In this document: positions 12,593-23,822 of the stretch, one piece after another | Layout of the letters: each line of letters starts with the position of its first letter | How positions within the stretch are numbered: the stretch's first letter is position 1 | DNA from: Brevipalpus yothersi | Lineage: Eukaryota; Arthropoda; Arachnida; Trombidiformes; Tenuipalpidae | DNA: 64,000 bases | Reading direction: 5' to 3' | NCBI GenBank assembly: GCA_003956705.1 | Contig: QZCP01000001.1 | Location: forward strand, 381,528 to 445,527 | Position numbers and translations under genes: made by a program | The notes under the pieces: model-generated | The model's database searches: none | What the model was told of the DNA's origin: nothing | Seen by the model: only the letters and a program-made list of their open reading frames with translations

Positions 12593-13793
12593 ATGGTTGC
12601 TAAAAAGTTAGGTGAGTTTATCGAACTTAGAATGTACCTATTTTTCAAATGACAACAAATTCCTTAATTTTGAAACCTCATCTTTTATCATTTTGTTTCC
12701 CATAGTTGAGCTTCGAAATCAATTGCTTACCTTCTTCGTCGAATCAGGAAAAGAGTATCTCTTCCCTTTAAGTACTAGAGACTGTAATCAAGCTGGAGAA
12801 AGAGAGAGAGACAGAAAGTTTTACTGTTTGTGTTTCAATGATGGTGATATTTCTGATGGAGATAACTATTTGATTACGTTCCTGGTGAAACGCAAGAACG
12901 AGAATGGAACTTCCAATGCTACCCCTAAAGGAGAGCCTGGGGAATGTAAGTCCAAGATTGGTCCTGTAACCATCAAGAATCTCACCAACCATTATCTGGA
13001 TTATCATTCGAAAAAGCTTTATGAATTTTTGCGTCATGCGGCACTAAAATCTTCTGATCAACAATTGAGGAGTGGTGCTTCCAAAGTTCTACTAGCATGG
13101 TACGAAAGAGAACGAGAACATGCCGAAAATGCTCCACAATTTAAAGAAACAGAGCTTCGAATTTTTGACAATCAAGCCAACCTACCATCAACCTCTTCGA
13201 ATTTTGGTCTCATTTTGAATCATGATCAGGAACACAGTAATCAGCCAGAGGTGGAGATTACTATTGGCGAGGATGATATCGATGAGGAAGACCTTTTTCG
13301 CCATAATGTTAGTGACCAATTTGTAAACGATGAGGACGATAATCAGGATGATAGTGTTGCGCACATCTCCGACCGGAACAACATTGTGATTGGGCCAAGT
13401 TCTGGTGTTGGAGCTAGGGATCAAGGTAATCGTTTCTATCCATCTCCTTCTGGCGATTTTATTGTGAGAGATACTGGGTCCCAGCACAAAAAAGTATCGA
13501 ATTTGGGAAAGTCTGGATCTAGTGATTATCAAGCTAGTAAAGCCCCTAAAGTTTCTCGTATATTACATGAATCTCCTTCAACTGTCACTTCTAACAGAAA
13601 CGCTGTCCGATCTCAGATCGTGTCAACAGGTCCTCTTCCAAAGAATACAAGTGGAATAGCTCAAAATTCTAATTCGTCAAGCACCCAAAGGAATCCCACT
13701 CAAGCCCGTCAATCATCGGATACACATGTATTTCGCTTACAGCATCATGCTAACTCACGACCCGGACCCTATATACTACAGCATAAGAATTAA
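12593..13793 (+). CDS. Family member D: unknown CxC/C/HxxxxH protein
   Basis: Exons 12593-12611 and 12706-13793 give 368 residues (MVAKKLVELRNQ...). The first exon is again 19 nt, phase 1, with a GTGAGT donor and CCATAG acceptor. The core has FYCLCFND, GECKSK and NHYLDYHSKKLYEF. By eye about four in five residues match A, including the acidic stretch and the Ser/Asn tail; D has a small Arg/Glu insertion before FYCLCFND (ERERDRK) and about a dozen extra residues near residue 275. Length differences with A are multiples of three, which argues both are translated. A poly(A) signal AATAAA lies at 13806-13811. Function unknown. Confidence 0.85.
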
Positions 13794-13947
13794 CTTGGAG
13801 TTCTTAATAAATGAAGGAGAGTTTTGCTTTTTTTCAAAACTCTATCAATTCAGGTCCTTTTTCATTATAAAAAGAACATGGAATGTTTTTTATAAACTTC
13901 AGGAAGGAAACAAATCAAATAAATGAAAATTATCTCATCATTGAAAC

Positions 13948-13951
<4 letters not shown>

Positions 13952-14019
<68 letters not shown>
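13952..14019. repeat. (CT)n microsatellite
   Basis: Closes the visible right arm of the palindrome, about 160 bp after the stop of D. Confidence 0.95.
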
Positions 14020-14023
<4 letters not shown>

Positions 14024-14527
14024 ATCCGTCTGGGGAAAAATTGTATTCAATTGTATTCAATTGTATCCAATTTAGAGACAAGCATAAGTCGACTCGGAAA
14101 AATTTTTCCAAGTCAAAACTAGTAACGTGTATAGATTGATTGTTGCAACTTCGAGCTTCAATATCTGGTTCACTTACCTTCAACCACACCATAATGGTAC
14201 CCCGTTCTACCGACATCTCGGATCTCCTCCATCACTTGCTGAAACAACAGTTCCTCCGACTAGTTTGTCTTCAACATATCAAACTCTGTATTTATCCTCA
14301 GCATTCAAGATGATGCGGTAACAAGTAACATTACTCAATAAGGATAACATAATAAAACGTTGATGCCGTTCTATGTTATTTGCCTCACCCACAGATTGCA
14401 TGTTAATCATAACAAGTGTCTAAGTCCAATACTTCCATTCAATAAATTGTAACCAAGTTTCTGAACTTGACAGAAAACATGAGCATAAACCAGGATTATC
14501 ACCCAAAGTATTGGTTAACCACAAGAT

Positions 14528-14587
<60 letters not shown>

Positions 14588-15397
14588 NNNNNNNNNNNNN
14601 NNNNNNNNNNNNNNNNNNNNNNNNNNNNNNNNNNNNNNNNNNNNNNNNNNNNNNNNNNNNNNNNNNNNNNNNNNNNNNNNNNNNNNNNNNNNNNNNNNNN
14701 NNNNNNNNNNNNNNNNNNNNNNNNNNNNNNNNNNNNNNNNNNNNNNNNNNNNNNNNNNNNNNNNNNNNNNNNNNNNNNNNNNNNNNNNNNNNNNNNNNNN
14801 NNNNNNNNNNNNNNNNNNNNNNNNNNNNNNNNNNNNNNNNNNNNNNNNNNNNNNNNNNNNNNNNNNNNNNNNNNNNNNNNNNNNNNNNNNNNNNNNNNNN
14901 NNNNNNNNNNNNNNNNNNNNNNNNNNNNNNNNNNNNNNNNNNNNNNNNNNNNNNNNNNNNNNNNNNNNNNNNNNNNNNNNNNNNNNNNNNNNNNNNNNNN
15001 NNNNNNNNNNNNNNNNNNNNNNNNNNNNNNNNNNNNNNNNNNNNNNNNNNNNNNNNNNNNNNNNNNNNNNNNNNNNNNNNNNNNNNNNNNNNNNNNNNNN
15101 NNNNNNNNNNNNNNNNNNNNNNNNNNNNNNNNNNNNNNNNNNNNNNNNNNNNNNNNNNNNNNNNNNNNNNNNNNNNNNNNNNNNNNNNNNNNNNNNNNNN
15201 NNNNNNNNNNNNNNNNNNNNNNNNNNNNNNNNNNNNNNNNNNNNNNNNNNNNNNNNNNNNNNNNNNNNNNNNNNNNNNNNNNNNNNNNNNNNNNNNNNNN
15301 NNNNNNNNNNNNNNNNNNNNNNNNNNNNNNNNNNNNNNNNNNNNNNNNNNNNNNNNNNNNNNNNNNNNNNNNNNNNNNNNNNNNNNNNNNNNNNNNN
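14588..15397. other. Assembly gap (N run, 810 bp)
   Basis: Flanked on both sides by CT repeat. Apparent long open frames crossing it are meaningless. Confidence 0.99.
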
Positions 15398-15456
<59 letters not shown>

Positions 15457-15798
15457 GGAAGATGTTGCAAAGAGTAGAAGTAAGAGTGGGAATTTTTATG
15501 AGATGCTGTGACCAGATGTTGATGTGACTTTCTCTATGCTCCCTCAAGATTAACCAGATAAACTCTCTCCCATTCAAGTGAGCAGAGAGTTTTTACCGAT
15601 TTTACTTCACTTTGTTTTGAGATTCTGTGTACATGAGAACTGTTTTTTGCCGTTCTCATGAGTACCGTTCTTTTATTCATTTATTCATCATCCTGAGTTC
15701 CTAGAACATTTTATCTACTTAATTTTCATTTTAAATTGCTCTAGAATGATTAATATTTTTAACAGTGTTACATTTTGATCAATAGAATCCTTCAAAGC

Positions 15799-17494
15799 AT
15801 GTTCAAATCAAATGTTAACAAACGTAAACAAAATTGCTGTGTTCTGTGTAATGTGTCCACCAGTGATGTAGTGCGCCTTGGACCAATGTTTCAACTGGAT
15901 GATTTGATGGTACATTATCGGTGTGTATTATTCACCAAACGATTGGAATGTGTCTTTTGTAATGAGAATGGGGCCACTTCTGGCTGCTGTTTTCCTGAAT
16001 GCAATATTGTTTTTCATTATCCTTGTGGCCTGACGAACGGTGTCCTTTCCCAATTTAAAGAGCCATACAGGTAATGATCTATCAACTGTCAACATTGCAG
16101 ATGATGAAAAATTAATCTTGATTCTTCTCTAGTTTATTCTGTCCAGAGCATCGTCCACCTCAACCATCAACTAAACGTTTCTTACAGGAGAATGAGTTGA
16201 CTGATTTAAAATGCAACCTGTGCTCAGAAGAAGTGGAAATCGATCTACAATATCAAGAATTTCTAGTTACACCATGTTGCCATTCGATTTATCATCGAGA
16301 TTGCTTACAAAATCATGTGATAAGCGAAGAGATAACTACTTTGTGCTGCCCTAATTGTAAAAATGAAAAAGAGTTTCGCCGAGACATGTTGGACTATGGT
16401 ATTTATTTACCTCGAGAGTAAGTGATATACTTCTTTAATCATGTTTACTTAGTTTCTTATCTCAATCAATCTCTTCATCTAGACAATCTCATCAAGAGTG
16501 TACCACTGAAAACTCCGATTCATCAGCATTTTCCGATGAAAATGAACAGATGAATTTATCCATGATGCACATGATTCATTTAAGTGCTGATGAAGCAAAT
16601 GATCGATCTGGTGATTCTGAACCAATATTTAATAATCCTGGTGCGAGTGAAGATGTGCTCTATCACAAGAGTGCGACAACAATTGAGATGGCAGTTGATC
16701 AAGAGGATAAAGAAATGGTATTCAACAATCAAGCTACTTTGGAAGCTCAGCCCACTGATCCTATTGACCAAGTAGTTGAGTCGAGATCTCCACCTAGATA
16801 TACACTCCACCAGGAATGTGAAAATTCTGGTCAAATAAGCATCAATGGAGGCTCTCCTGTTGCCGAAATCTCAAGGATACCAGAATCTGTTGGAAAATCT
16901 CATCGACCCATCAAGAAGAAGGCATCCACACCTAAAAATTCGAGACTTAAAAAATCACCAGGCCATAATCGCAAGAGGAAATCACCGACAAGTTTATCTA
17001 GTGACAGTCAAAATTCTTCACCATCAGGAATGAGCCAGTTTGAGAGTCCGAAAATAGGTAAAAATGGTAAAAGTTGGAGCAATTCATCCGAATCTGCTGG
17101 TCCCTCGAGAAGAAATCTATTCTTAGACAATAGCATCTCACTTGATGAGTCGAGAGAGGATGAGGAAATACAGATTATCGAATGCTCAGAAGATCCTCAT
17201 TATCAAGAAGCTCTGAAGGAGGCCAAAGAAATTCTCTCAACTGCCCTTGTGCTACCCAATGGTCGGGTGAATCTCAAAGTTTGTAAATTATGTGGCTATG
17301 TTACTTTAGCTAAAGGATCCCGTACTTATAATCATAAAATCTTTGTACACCCGGATTTCAAGAAATTGGCCGAAGATTTGTTTGATATAGAGACATACAA
17401 GAAGGACAACGCATTGTCAAAACTGACTCAACACATATACAAATCGAACTTATCGAAAAGTGGTGCAAATACAGCTGATGGATTGCCTGATTGA
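15799..17494 (+). CDS. ePHD-RING zinc-finger protein, PHF7/G2E3-like
   Basis: Exons 15799-16070, 16133-16417 and 16483-17494 join in frame to 522 residues. Residues about 10-105 form an extended PHD: CCVLC, HYRCVLF, CVFCNENG, GCCFPEC, HYPCG and, across the first intron, FCPEH. Residues about 117-165 form a RING/PHD-like finger (CNLC, TPCCHSIYHRDC, CCPNC). A long Ser/Lys-rich disordered linker follows, then a C-terminal finger near 450-475 (VCKLCGYV ... HKIFVHP). ePHD-RING proteins of this kind (PHF7, G2E3) read or ubiquitinate histones in the nucleus; that role is transferred by similarity only. The start at 15799 is the first ATG in frame; an upstream exon joined at the AG near 15785 cannot be excluded. 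It lies inside the A-F cluster. Confidence 0.8.
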
Positions 17495-19016
17495 TTTACT
17501 CTTTCAATGAAGATCTTTCTCAGGGACCAATTCTGAGAATTTTTTTCATCACTAATCTCGCGTGAAATCATCTCAATCTTTCTCAGAATAGTGCTCAAAA
17601 GAAGCTCATTTTCATATTCAGACGCTTTAAGCCCATCGGCATCGGAAATTTTTAACTATTCATCATTATCGATGAGTAAGAGATGAAGACTTTTTATTGC
17701 TACGAATGATCAACTCCTGAGTAAAATACAATTTTTGTTGAAAACTTCATGGGTCTATAATTTACTGCAATGATAAGATTATCAATATAATTCGCGATGT
17801 TGATACTCCACTTGTGGTTCAATAATCTACCAGTTAAATCACCATCTTCTTTCATCTTCATAAGCTGATAGTATGATGATGAGTCATTTGCAATTGAAAC
17901 ACTTGAGCCGCAGTAGGAATGCTTCATGTATGACAATTGCGGCTTAAAAGAGCAATCAAAAATTGAAATTAAGATACAAGGATGGAAAACTCTTTTGATT
18001 CTATCTAATCATCAAGGAAGACGGAGAGATCGGATACGTCCATTTCATTCGCGAATTCATTGGGCTTATAGTTGATAGTCTATCATGGGTAGAGATGGAG
18101 GCAAAATAATTGTAAGATCAGGTTGCATGTGTACAGATGCATGTATGTAAGAGTTTAATGAGTTAAAGTCTTAGGTTCTTCAAGAGGATGAATAATCAGT
18201 AAAAACTTTGTACTTTGAGCTTTTCGTTTCTGCTATGCGTTTCTGAATATGGACTGATTATCTATGATCTTCTCTAGATATTAACGACAGCTGAAATATC
18301 AAATTTTCCAGGATAATGACTCACAATTCTTGATATAAGTTGCAGACAGATGAATGTTCATCTGAGTTAGTGGATTGTCATGTTGTATGGTGAAACGTCC
18401 TGCTGCTATCGAGGAACAAGAACGAAATATTTAGGCAATGAATAGAAGGTACGAGAAATATTACCAGATCAGGGCGAAATCGGAATGCTTATGGCTGCTC
18501 TATAAAAAAACACACATCTTGGCTTCCTTGACTAGGAAACAACCGGACATAATTTACATGAATTTCAACTAATAGAGGATAACAATTGGTAGATTGATAC
18601 AACTCTATCTTGGACTTTTATTATACTCTTGCTGCCTATAGGCTCTTCGATCAATCATCAGACTGATATTCTAATACTAAGTTTCAGAAATCAAATCATG
18701 AAATGTCATGGAACTGTCTTGGAAAGGAAGGTCACTCGAACTTTGACCTCCTCCGCTCATTGTAAGTCAGTATTGCTCTCTCCTCACCACAGACACAGTG
18801 TCTGTGCTCCTCACACAATTTGAATCGTTCGTTTTCTATGGACAATATTTTTTGTTTGGAGCATGATCTCTCATCATCTGGGAGAATTTATATAAATCTT
18901 TATCATCAGTATCCTTGTCTCATTCCTCACATGAACGCCCATGTGGTTAGTATGCGAGTTGGAATGTTATCTGTTACTTTTCTACTTGCTTCTTGATTCC
19001 GACGTTCCACATGAAA
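17495..19016. other. Intergenic region between ePHD gene and gene E
   Basis: No gene seen apart from the promoter of E. Contains an odd-centred perfect palindrome at 18788-18806 (nine-base arms CACAGACAC/GTGTCTGTG). Confidence 0.5.
18891..18897 (+). promoter_or_regulatory. TATA box of gene E
   Basis: TATAAAT 120 bp before the ATG of E at 19017, the same spacing as in A and B. Confidence 0.5.
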
Positions 19017-19670
19017 ATGGTCCTCCCTGAAATACACAGGATATATCTTTACTGTGAGTTATATGAATGATGAACATTATTTCTTTACACCACTGAATGC
19101 CACTGATTCTGTTTATTAATTTTTGTAAATCATCAATTTTTTTATGAAGCCCAGTTACGCTCCCAATTGGTACAATTTTTCATGGATTACGAGAAGGAAT
19201 ATCTTTTTGTGTTGAGTAACAAAGATTATGACCAAGATGGTACAAAAAAGTTTTATTGTTTGTGCTTCAATGATAATCATGATGAAGGAAAGCAGACCAA
19301 TTTCTTGATCAAATTTTTGATGAAACGTACAGATGCCAATGGATATGTTTCTACTGTGATCGATCAGCCTGGAGATTGCCAATTTCTTGGTGATCTAAGC
19401 GTCAGAGAATTGGCTGACCATTATTTAGACCATCACACTGCTAAGCTCTACGAATTTCTGAGACACATTGCCCTCAAATCATCCGATCAGAAGATGAAGA
19501 ACATCGCCTCGAAAATCTTGTTAAACTGGGATGAAAAAGAAGAAGGACTTATAGAGGAAACTTCACAACCAGATGATAGAGAGCTTCAAATTTTGGAAGA
19601 GCAGGCTAACATGGTATCCTTTCCTCTGGCCAATTGTTCTACTATCTATTCTCGTTCGAAGTCAGGGTGA
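19017..19670 (+). CDS. Family member E: short CxC/C/HxxxxH protein
   Basis: Exons 19017-19053 and 19150-19670 join in frame to 185 residues. The first exon is 37 nt, 18 nt longer than in the other members, with the same phase-1 junction; a further in-frame ATG lies at 19011. Exon 2 opens QLRSQLVQFFMDYEKEYLF and keeps FYCLCFND, GDCQFLG and DHYLDHHTAKLYEFL, so the putative ligands are intact. The protein stops 21 residues after the family motif ELQILEEQAN, so the acidic and Ser-rich tail is absent. Either E is a genuine core-only paralogue or the tail was lost by an early stop; the TATA box at 18891 favours a live gene. Confidence 0.75.
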
Positions 19671-20242
19671 TACTGACCGATAATATTCTCCATTATGAAC
19701 ATGAATTTCTTGGATGGTTAACTCATATTATTGAGCTTATACATTCGAATAGATCTTCCATGATTCATTATTAAACGGATCTTCATGAACTATACCTCCG
19801 ATATGCTTGTTCATTGAACAGCATCAGGCTATATCTTACACTTCCACCAAGAAGTTGAGCATACAGTTGGAAATCTGAATAAGTAATTCAAAATAATCCA
19901 ATTTTTTGTAAGAGGAAGCTCGCAAAGCTACATATAGTATATGTCATATGCTATTATGATAATACTATTATAGTATTACTGCAATGTTTGTAACTGGCTC
20001 TACAGAATTCCCGCCTAAAATGTTAATGACAGGAACATCAGGAAGAAAAGCTGGCGCCATCAAGACGATAGAAGTTTGATTCCAGGTTAGAAGAAGAAAT
20101 CACATTGTGAATTCTGGAGGATTTGCCCTGTTTATTGGAAAAATTCACATAGTGGATACCATTTTATAGTATTGAATATTTTCGAACCAGTTCAGTAAAA
20201 GAAATTCGCTTTTATTCCCATGAAACTACTGGATCTTGAAGT

Positions 20243-20806
20243 TCAGATCGCACGACTCTCATCAATTGAGCTTAAATCTCTGAATTCGCAGAGGGTTAAA
20301 TCTTCTAGGAGATCCTCTACTCCTGAAGTCCACTCGATAAGAATATTGGATGCCAAACACTTTAATGTACCAATTCCACAGTATCTCAGAACGTATTCCA
20401 GGAACTCTCCCAAACTTTTGCGATGATATTTCAGATAATGATCTACCAGATCAATGGAGCTTGAAAATAGGTGTTCACCAGATCTGCACTCTGATGGATC
20501 GGGAGGATGGTGATTCGAGATTTTATTGTAACTGAAGGGTTCACTAAAACACCTTATTAGATGATTGATTCCTTCTTGTTCATCTTCGTTGTAGCAAATA
20601 CAGTAATACTTTTTGATTAACTTTCCCTTCCCCCATCTAACCAAAATTGGAGTGAATAAATATTCTTCGCCAAATTCGAACAGCTTAGTCACCATTATTT
20701 CAACATTTTCTAGGACAGAAAGGAAAAGCGAAGGAAAACTTCTTATAATTCTTCACATGGAGGAAGAGTATTTAGTAGGCCACTTACCCATTTTCTTCAG
20801 ATCCAT
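20243..20806 (-). CDS. Family member F: divergent, core-only CxC/C/HxxxxH protein
   Basis: Exons 20788-20806 (again 19 nt, ATG to a GTAAGT donor) and 20243-20709 (acceptor CCTAG) give 161 residues starting MDLKKMENVEIM. The core retains YYCICYNED, SECRSGE and DHYLKYHRKSLGEFL, so the C-x-C, C, H-x4-H ligands persist although most other positions have changed. It ends soon after the core with no acidic or Ser-rich tail. Unlike A-E I find no TATA box about 110 bp upstream. It converges with E. It may be a decayed but still open copy or a functionally diverged member; purifying selection on the ligands suggests the latter. Confidence 0.7.
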
Positions 20807-23800
20807 CTTTCCACTGAATAAGTTTTACAGGAGGACTCTCGGCGACTAAATATGAGCTTAATGAGAGATTAAATAGTTTGAAATTATTAGTCCCAGACTT
20901 TTGATCAAACTAGACCTTCAATAACATTGATTAGAGTGATGTTAAAAATTCGGAGCACCTTGTGATTTACACATAGAGAGTGCATAAGTTTGAACATTGA
21001 GTTCTTGACTCTAACATTTTGTTTTTTAAACTGACTGAAGAAACTCAAGATTGATTATTTTCTCTCTGGCCTGAGCAAAAGTCGCCGATGGAAATAGCGA
21101 TGTAAATGGCATAGAAAAGGGAAAATAAAGCCTACCATCGAATTATCCTGAATTCTATAGGCCCGTTTCACCCAATTTTCTTCCCTGATCAAAACAAAGA
21201 GGACCATAAAGCAGTAAATCTTTTCCATTCACCGGCTTGCTGGGAAGCACTTCTTGGCAAACAAACTTAGAACACCCAAAGTTCTGGGAAGGATTGCGGG
21301 CACAAAATCAAAGCAACCAGTAGCTCTCTTTAAACTATTGAACCGTTGACTGGCCTGAAGAGATAGGTTATCCCATAATTCTCGAAAGTGAGGCGAGATT
21401 TTGTCATTTAGATTCTCAAATTTTCTTGAACTGATTTTTTCCCTTTCTCTCGGTTTCTATGGAGTTTTGCAATTTAATTGTGCAACTCTGATACATGAAA
21501 TGAATTAACATCTTTTTCATCTTCATCTTTTTCTGTGAATGCTCACTGGTTTAGAGGAGGTTGAATTGAGAAAATAAAATAAAACGCATATATCTGGAGC
21601 ACAAACAATTTTTTATCAAAACTTCTCTGCTATCTGTTGAAGCGTTCTCAACGGAGGTGAGTTGAATAAATTAATGTCCAGGAGATGATTTTACCCGAAT
21701 AGTGGAAAACATCCCGAGGCGAGAAGAGAGACTAGAAACACAACTAATAGATTTAAGCTGTAAGTGTCTATTGGAAGCCTGGACACTTGAAAAACTCTAG
21801 AACGAGCTTTATTATTTTGTGCTTCAGGATATTTACTTTCACAGAAAAGTGTTACTTGTTCCTTTGAGTCTGGATTTCCCTATCCTTTAAAAAAAAGACT
21901 ATCGACTGATGCACACGTGAGCAGATGAAAATGAGACTACTTTGGGACACCAATTGACCAAACATGTCCCATTTCTGTAAGAAATTTGTGAGGAAATTTT
22001 CCCCTATGATTGGTTTCATCTTATCATATGAAGAGGAAGGGAGCGAATGTTAAAATACTGAATATTCTAGGCTCTTTTGAGAAATTCACTGAAGAATTTC
22101 AATTTGAGATATTTGGTCATTATTATGATGAAAATTCTGAAATTAATGTGGAGATTTTTCAGTTTGACTGAAATTGAGTCAAATAGATTAAAAATACCAA
22201 ATTACAATTTGTAACTGAATCTGAGAAGATAACGTGCCGATTTAATCAGTTCGATCACGAAATAATTATCATCTTAGGGAAAGATCTGAAGATCCGATGT
22301 TACATAATGATAAAATTGAGTGGCAAGTTGAGATAGGAATATGATGAAATTTGAGCTCATTTTTCGAAATATCAATTGGTGAATGAATTGCATTAGATGT
22401 GAGCAACAATTCTCATCGAGTCTCATTTTTCAACAGTAATTTTTTTTATTTTCTAGTGAATTGATTGATAAGTTTCTTTGTTGTAATTATTATAAATGAT
22501 ATTTTTCTCGATCATCAACAGGTGTGGACAACATCAGTGAGACTTTCAATTTGCTATATTTCCTTTAACATTGGAGCGAAATATAGCATTTTCTATTTTT
22601 ATCTTCAAAAAAAGCCAGTCTGAAAAGAAAACACAGTTTGATAGATGACAATTTGAATAGAAACCAGATCGTGATCATTTGATTTCCTCAGGTCAATTCC
22701 AACTGGAATTCAGCAAAAATCAAAAACAATCAAGGAAGTTCTTCTGTATTTTCTTTATTTTTATTTTCTTCTTGATTCAGAATTCTTGATATTTTTACAT
22801 CTAGAGAAAAAATTATCATCAGCAATTAACATAAGTTATATCAGCATTGGTAATTGAGTATTGAAAATTGAAAATATCTTAGAAATGCATTATCAACCTG
22901 ATACCATATTTATGTTATCTTTTGCTCCACTGAGAATGATTTTGGAGCCACAAGAGCGCCCAAGATATTATCCGAGAATGATAATGGCATTGTATTTTGT
23001 ATTGTCAATTAAAGACCGTCATCATTATGGCAATAATGAATCAGCATAATTGCAGAAAAAGGCTTGATTACACAGAGAACATCTTACAAGCTTGTTGAAT
23101 TGCCAAGTTTCCGAATTACCGTTGATCGCTATGTTCGATTCTTTCCTTTCCTACGGATGGATAGAACGAACTGCCATGTTCTTTCATATTATGTCTATTC
23201 TCGAAAAGAAAAAATTCCAATCAGAGAGTACAAAAAACAATCGTTTATGATTCAGTTTCTAGAATACTTTGTCTCTCTCAGGTTTTCCGTTTCAGTTTCT
23301 GAATATTATGGAGCAATTTTTTCACAAATAGAATAAAATATCGAAAAGACTACCAGAAACTCATTAGATAGTTTTTGAATTCAATAATTTCACAATTGAG
23401 ACGAGTTTCAAGGAACATTTTCCCAATTTATTACCCATTAGATTACTACATTTCATCATGAAGTGTTAGTTTTCAGAGAACATGATTTCATCCTTTTTTT
23501 TCTCCTCCCATGAGTTTTAAATTATTATAAGAGATTGGTCAGAAAAGATAAGGCAAGGGGTTCGAAACCAATGATGAGATCAGATTAGAGGGAAAATGCC
23601 TCAGGAGAATTCTGAAATTTTCACATAATCACGAGAAGTGATGGCATTGAAACCTTTTCGTTCGGAAGACTGATTTCGCGATACGTGATGTAGAAAAAAA
23701 TAAGTTCTACCATTATTTAATTACAAATTCTTGGGCTTTCAAGCTTTTCATGAGGTCAAATAGTATCAAAAAATTTTTTTATGTTGATCCAATTAATACG

Positions 23801-23822
23801 CAGGCCAAGGCTTCGATGATCA
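20807..23822. other. Intergenic region
   Basis: AT-rich. Short frames such as 23064-23336 (+) have no recognised domain or supporting splice structure. I see nothing further. Confidence 0.5.

Larger units (their letters stand above)
10165..14020. repeat. Right arm of large inverted duplication
   Basis: Mirror copy of 1-3690 containing gene D, its TATA box, a (GA)n tract at 12291-12371 that answers the (CT)n at 1604-1633, and the terminal (CT)n at 13952-14019 that answers the (GA)n at 1-57. Similarity is high but imperfect, with substitutions and small indels throughout, so this is not a recent identical assembly artefact. Confidence 0.85.
13794..15798. other. Intergenic region with CT tract and assembly gap
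   Basis: After the right arm come three near-identical copies of TTGTATTCAA at about 14041-14075, then a CT tract (14529-14587 and 15398-15453) broken by 810 N. The gap probably marks an unresolved CT array, so its true length is unknown. No gene seen. Confidence 0.7.

Noticed and set aside
14420..15577. Long Ser-Leu or Arg-Glu repeat frames around the CT tract
   Set aside because: They consist of CT/GA repeat and N; not proteins. The same holds at 26869-27257 and 49517-49961.
18788..18806. Perfect 9-bp-arm palindrome CACAGACAC/GTGTCTGTG
   Set aside because: A single short inverted repeat is expected by chance in 64 kb and no factor site was identified.
23064..23336. 90-codon plus-strand frame
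   Set aside because: No similarity to recognised families and no splice or promoter support.
23548..23570. tRNA B-box-like GGTTCGAAACC
   Set aside because: No A box upstream and no T-stem or acceptor pairing; not a tRNA.
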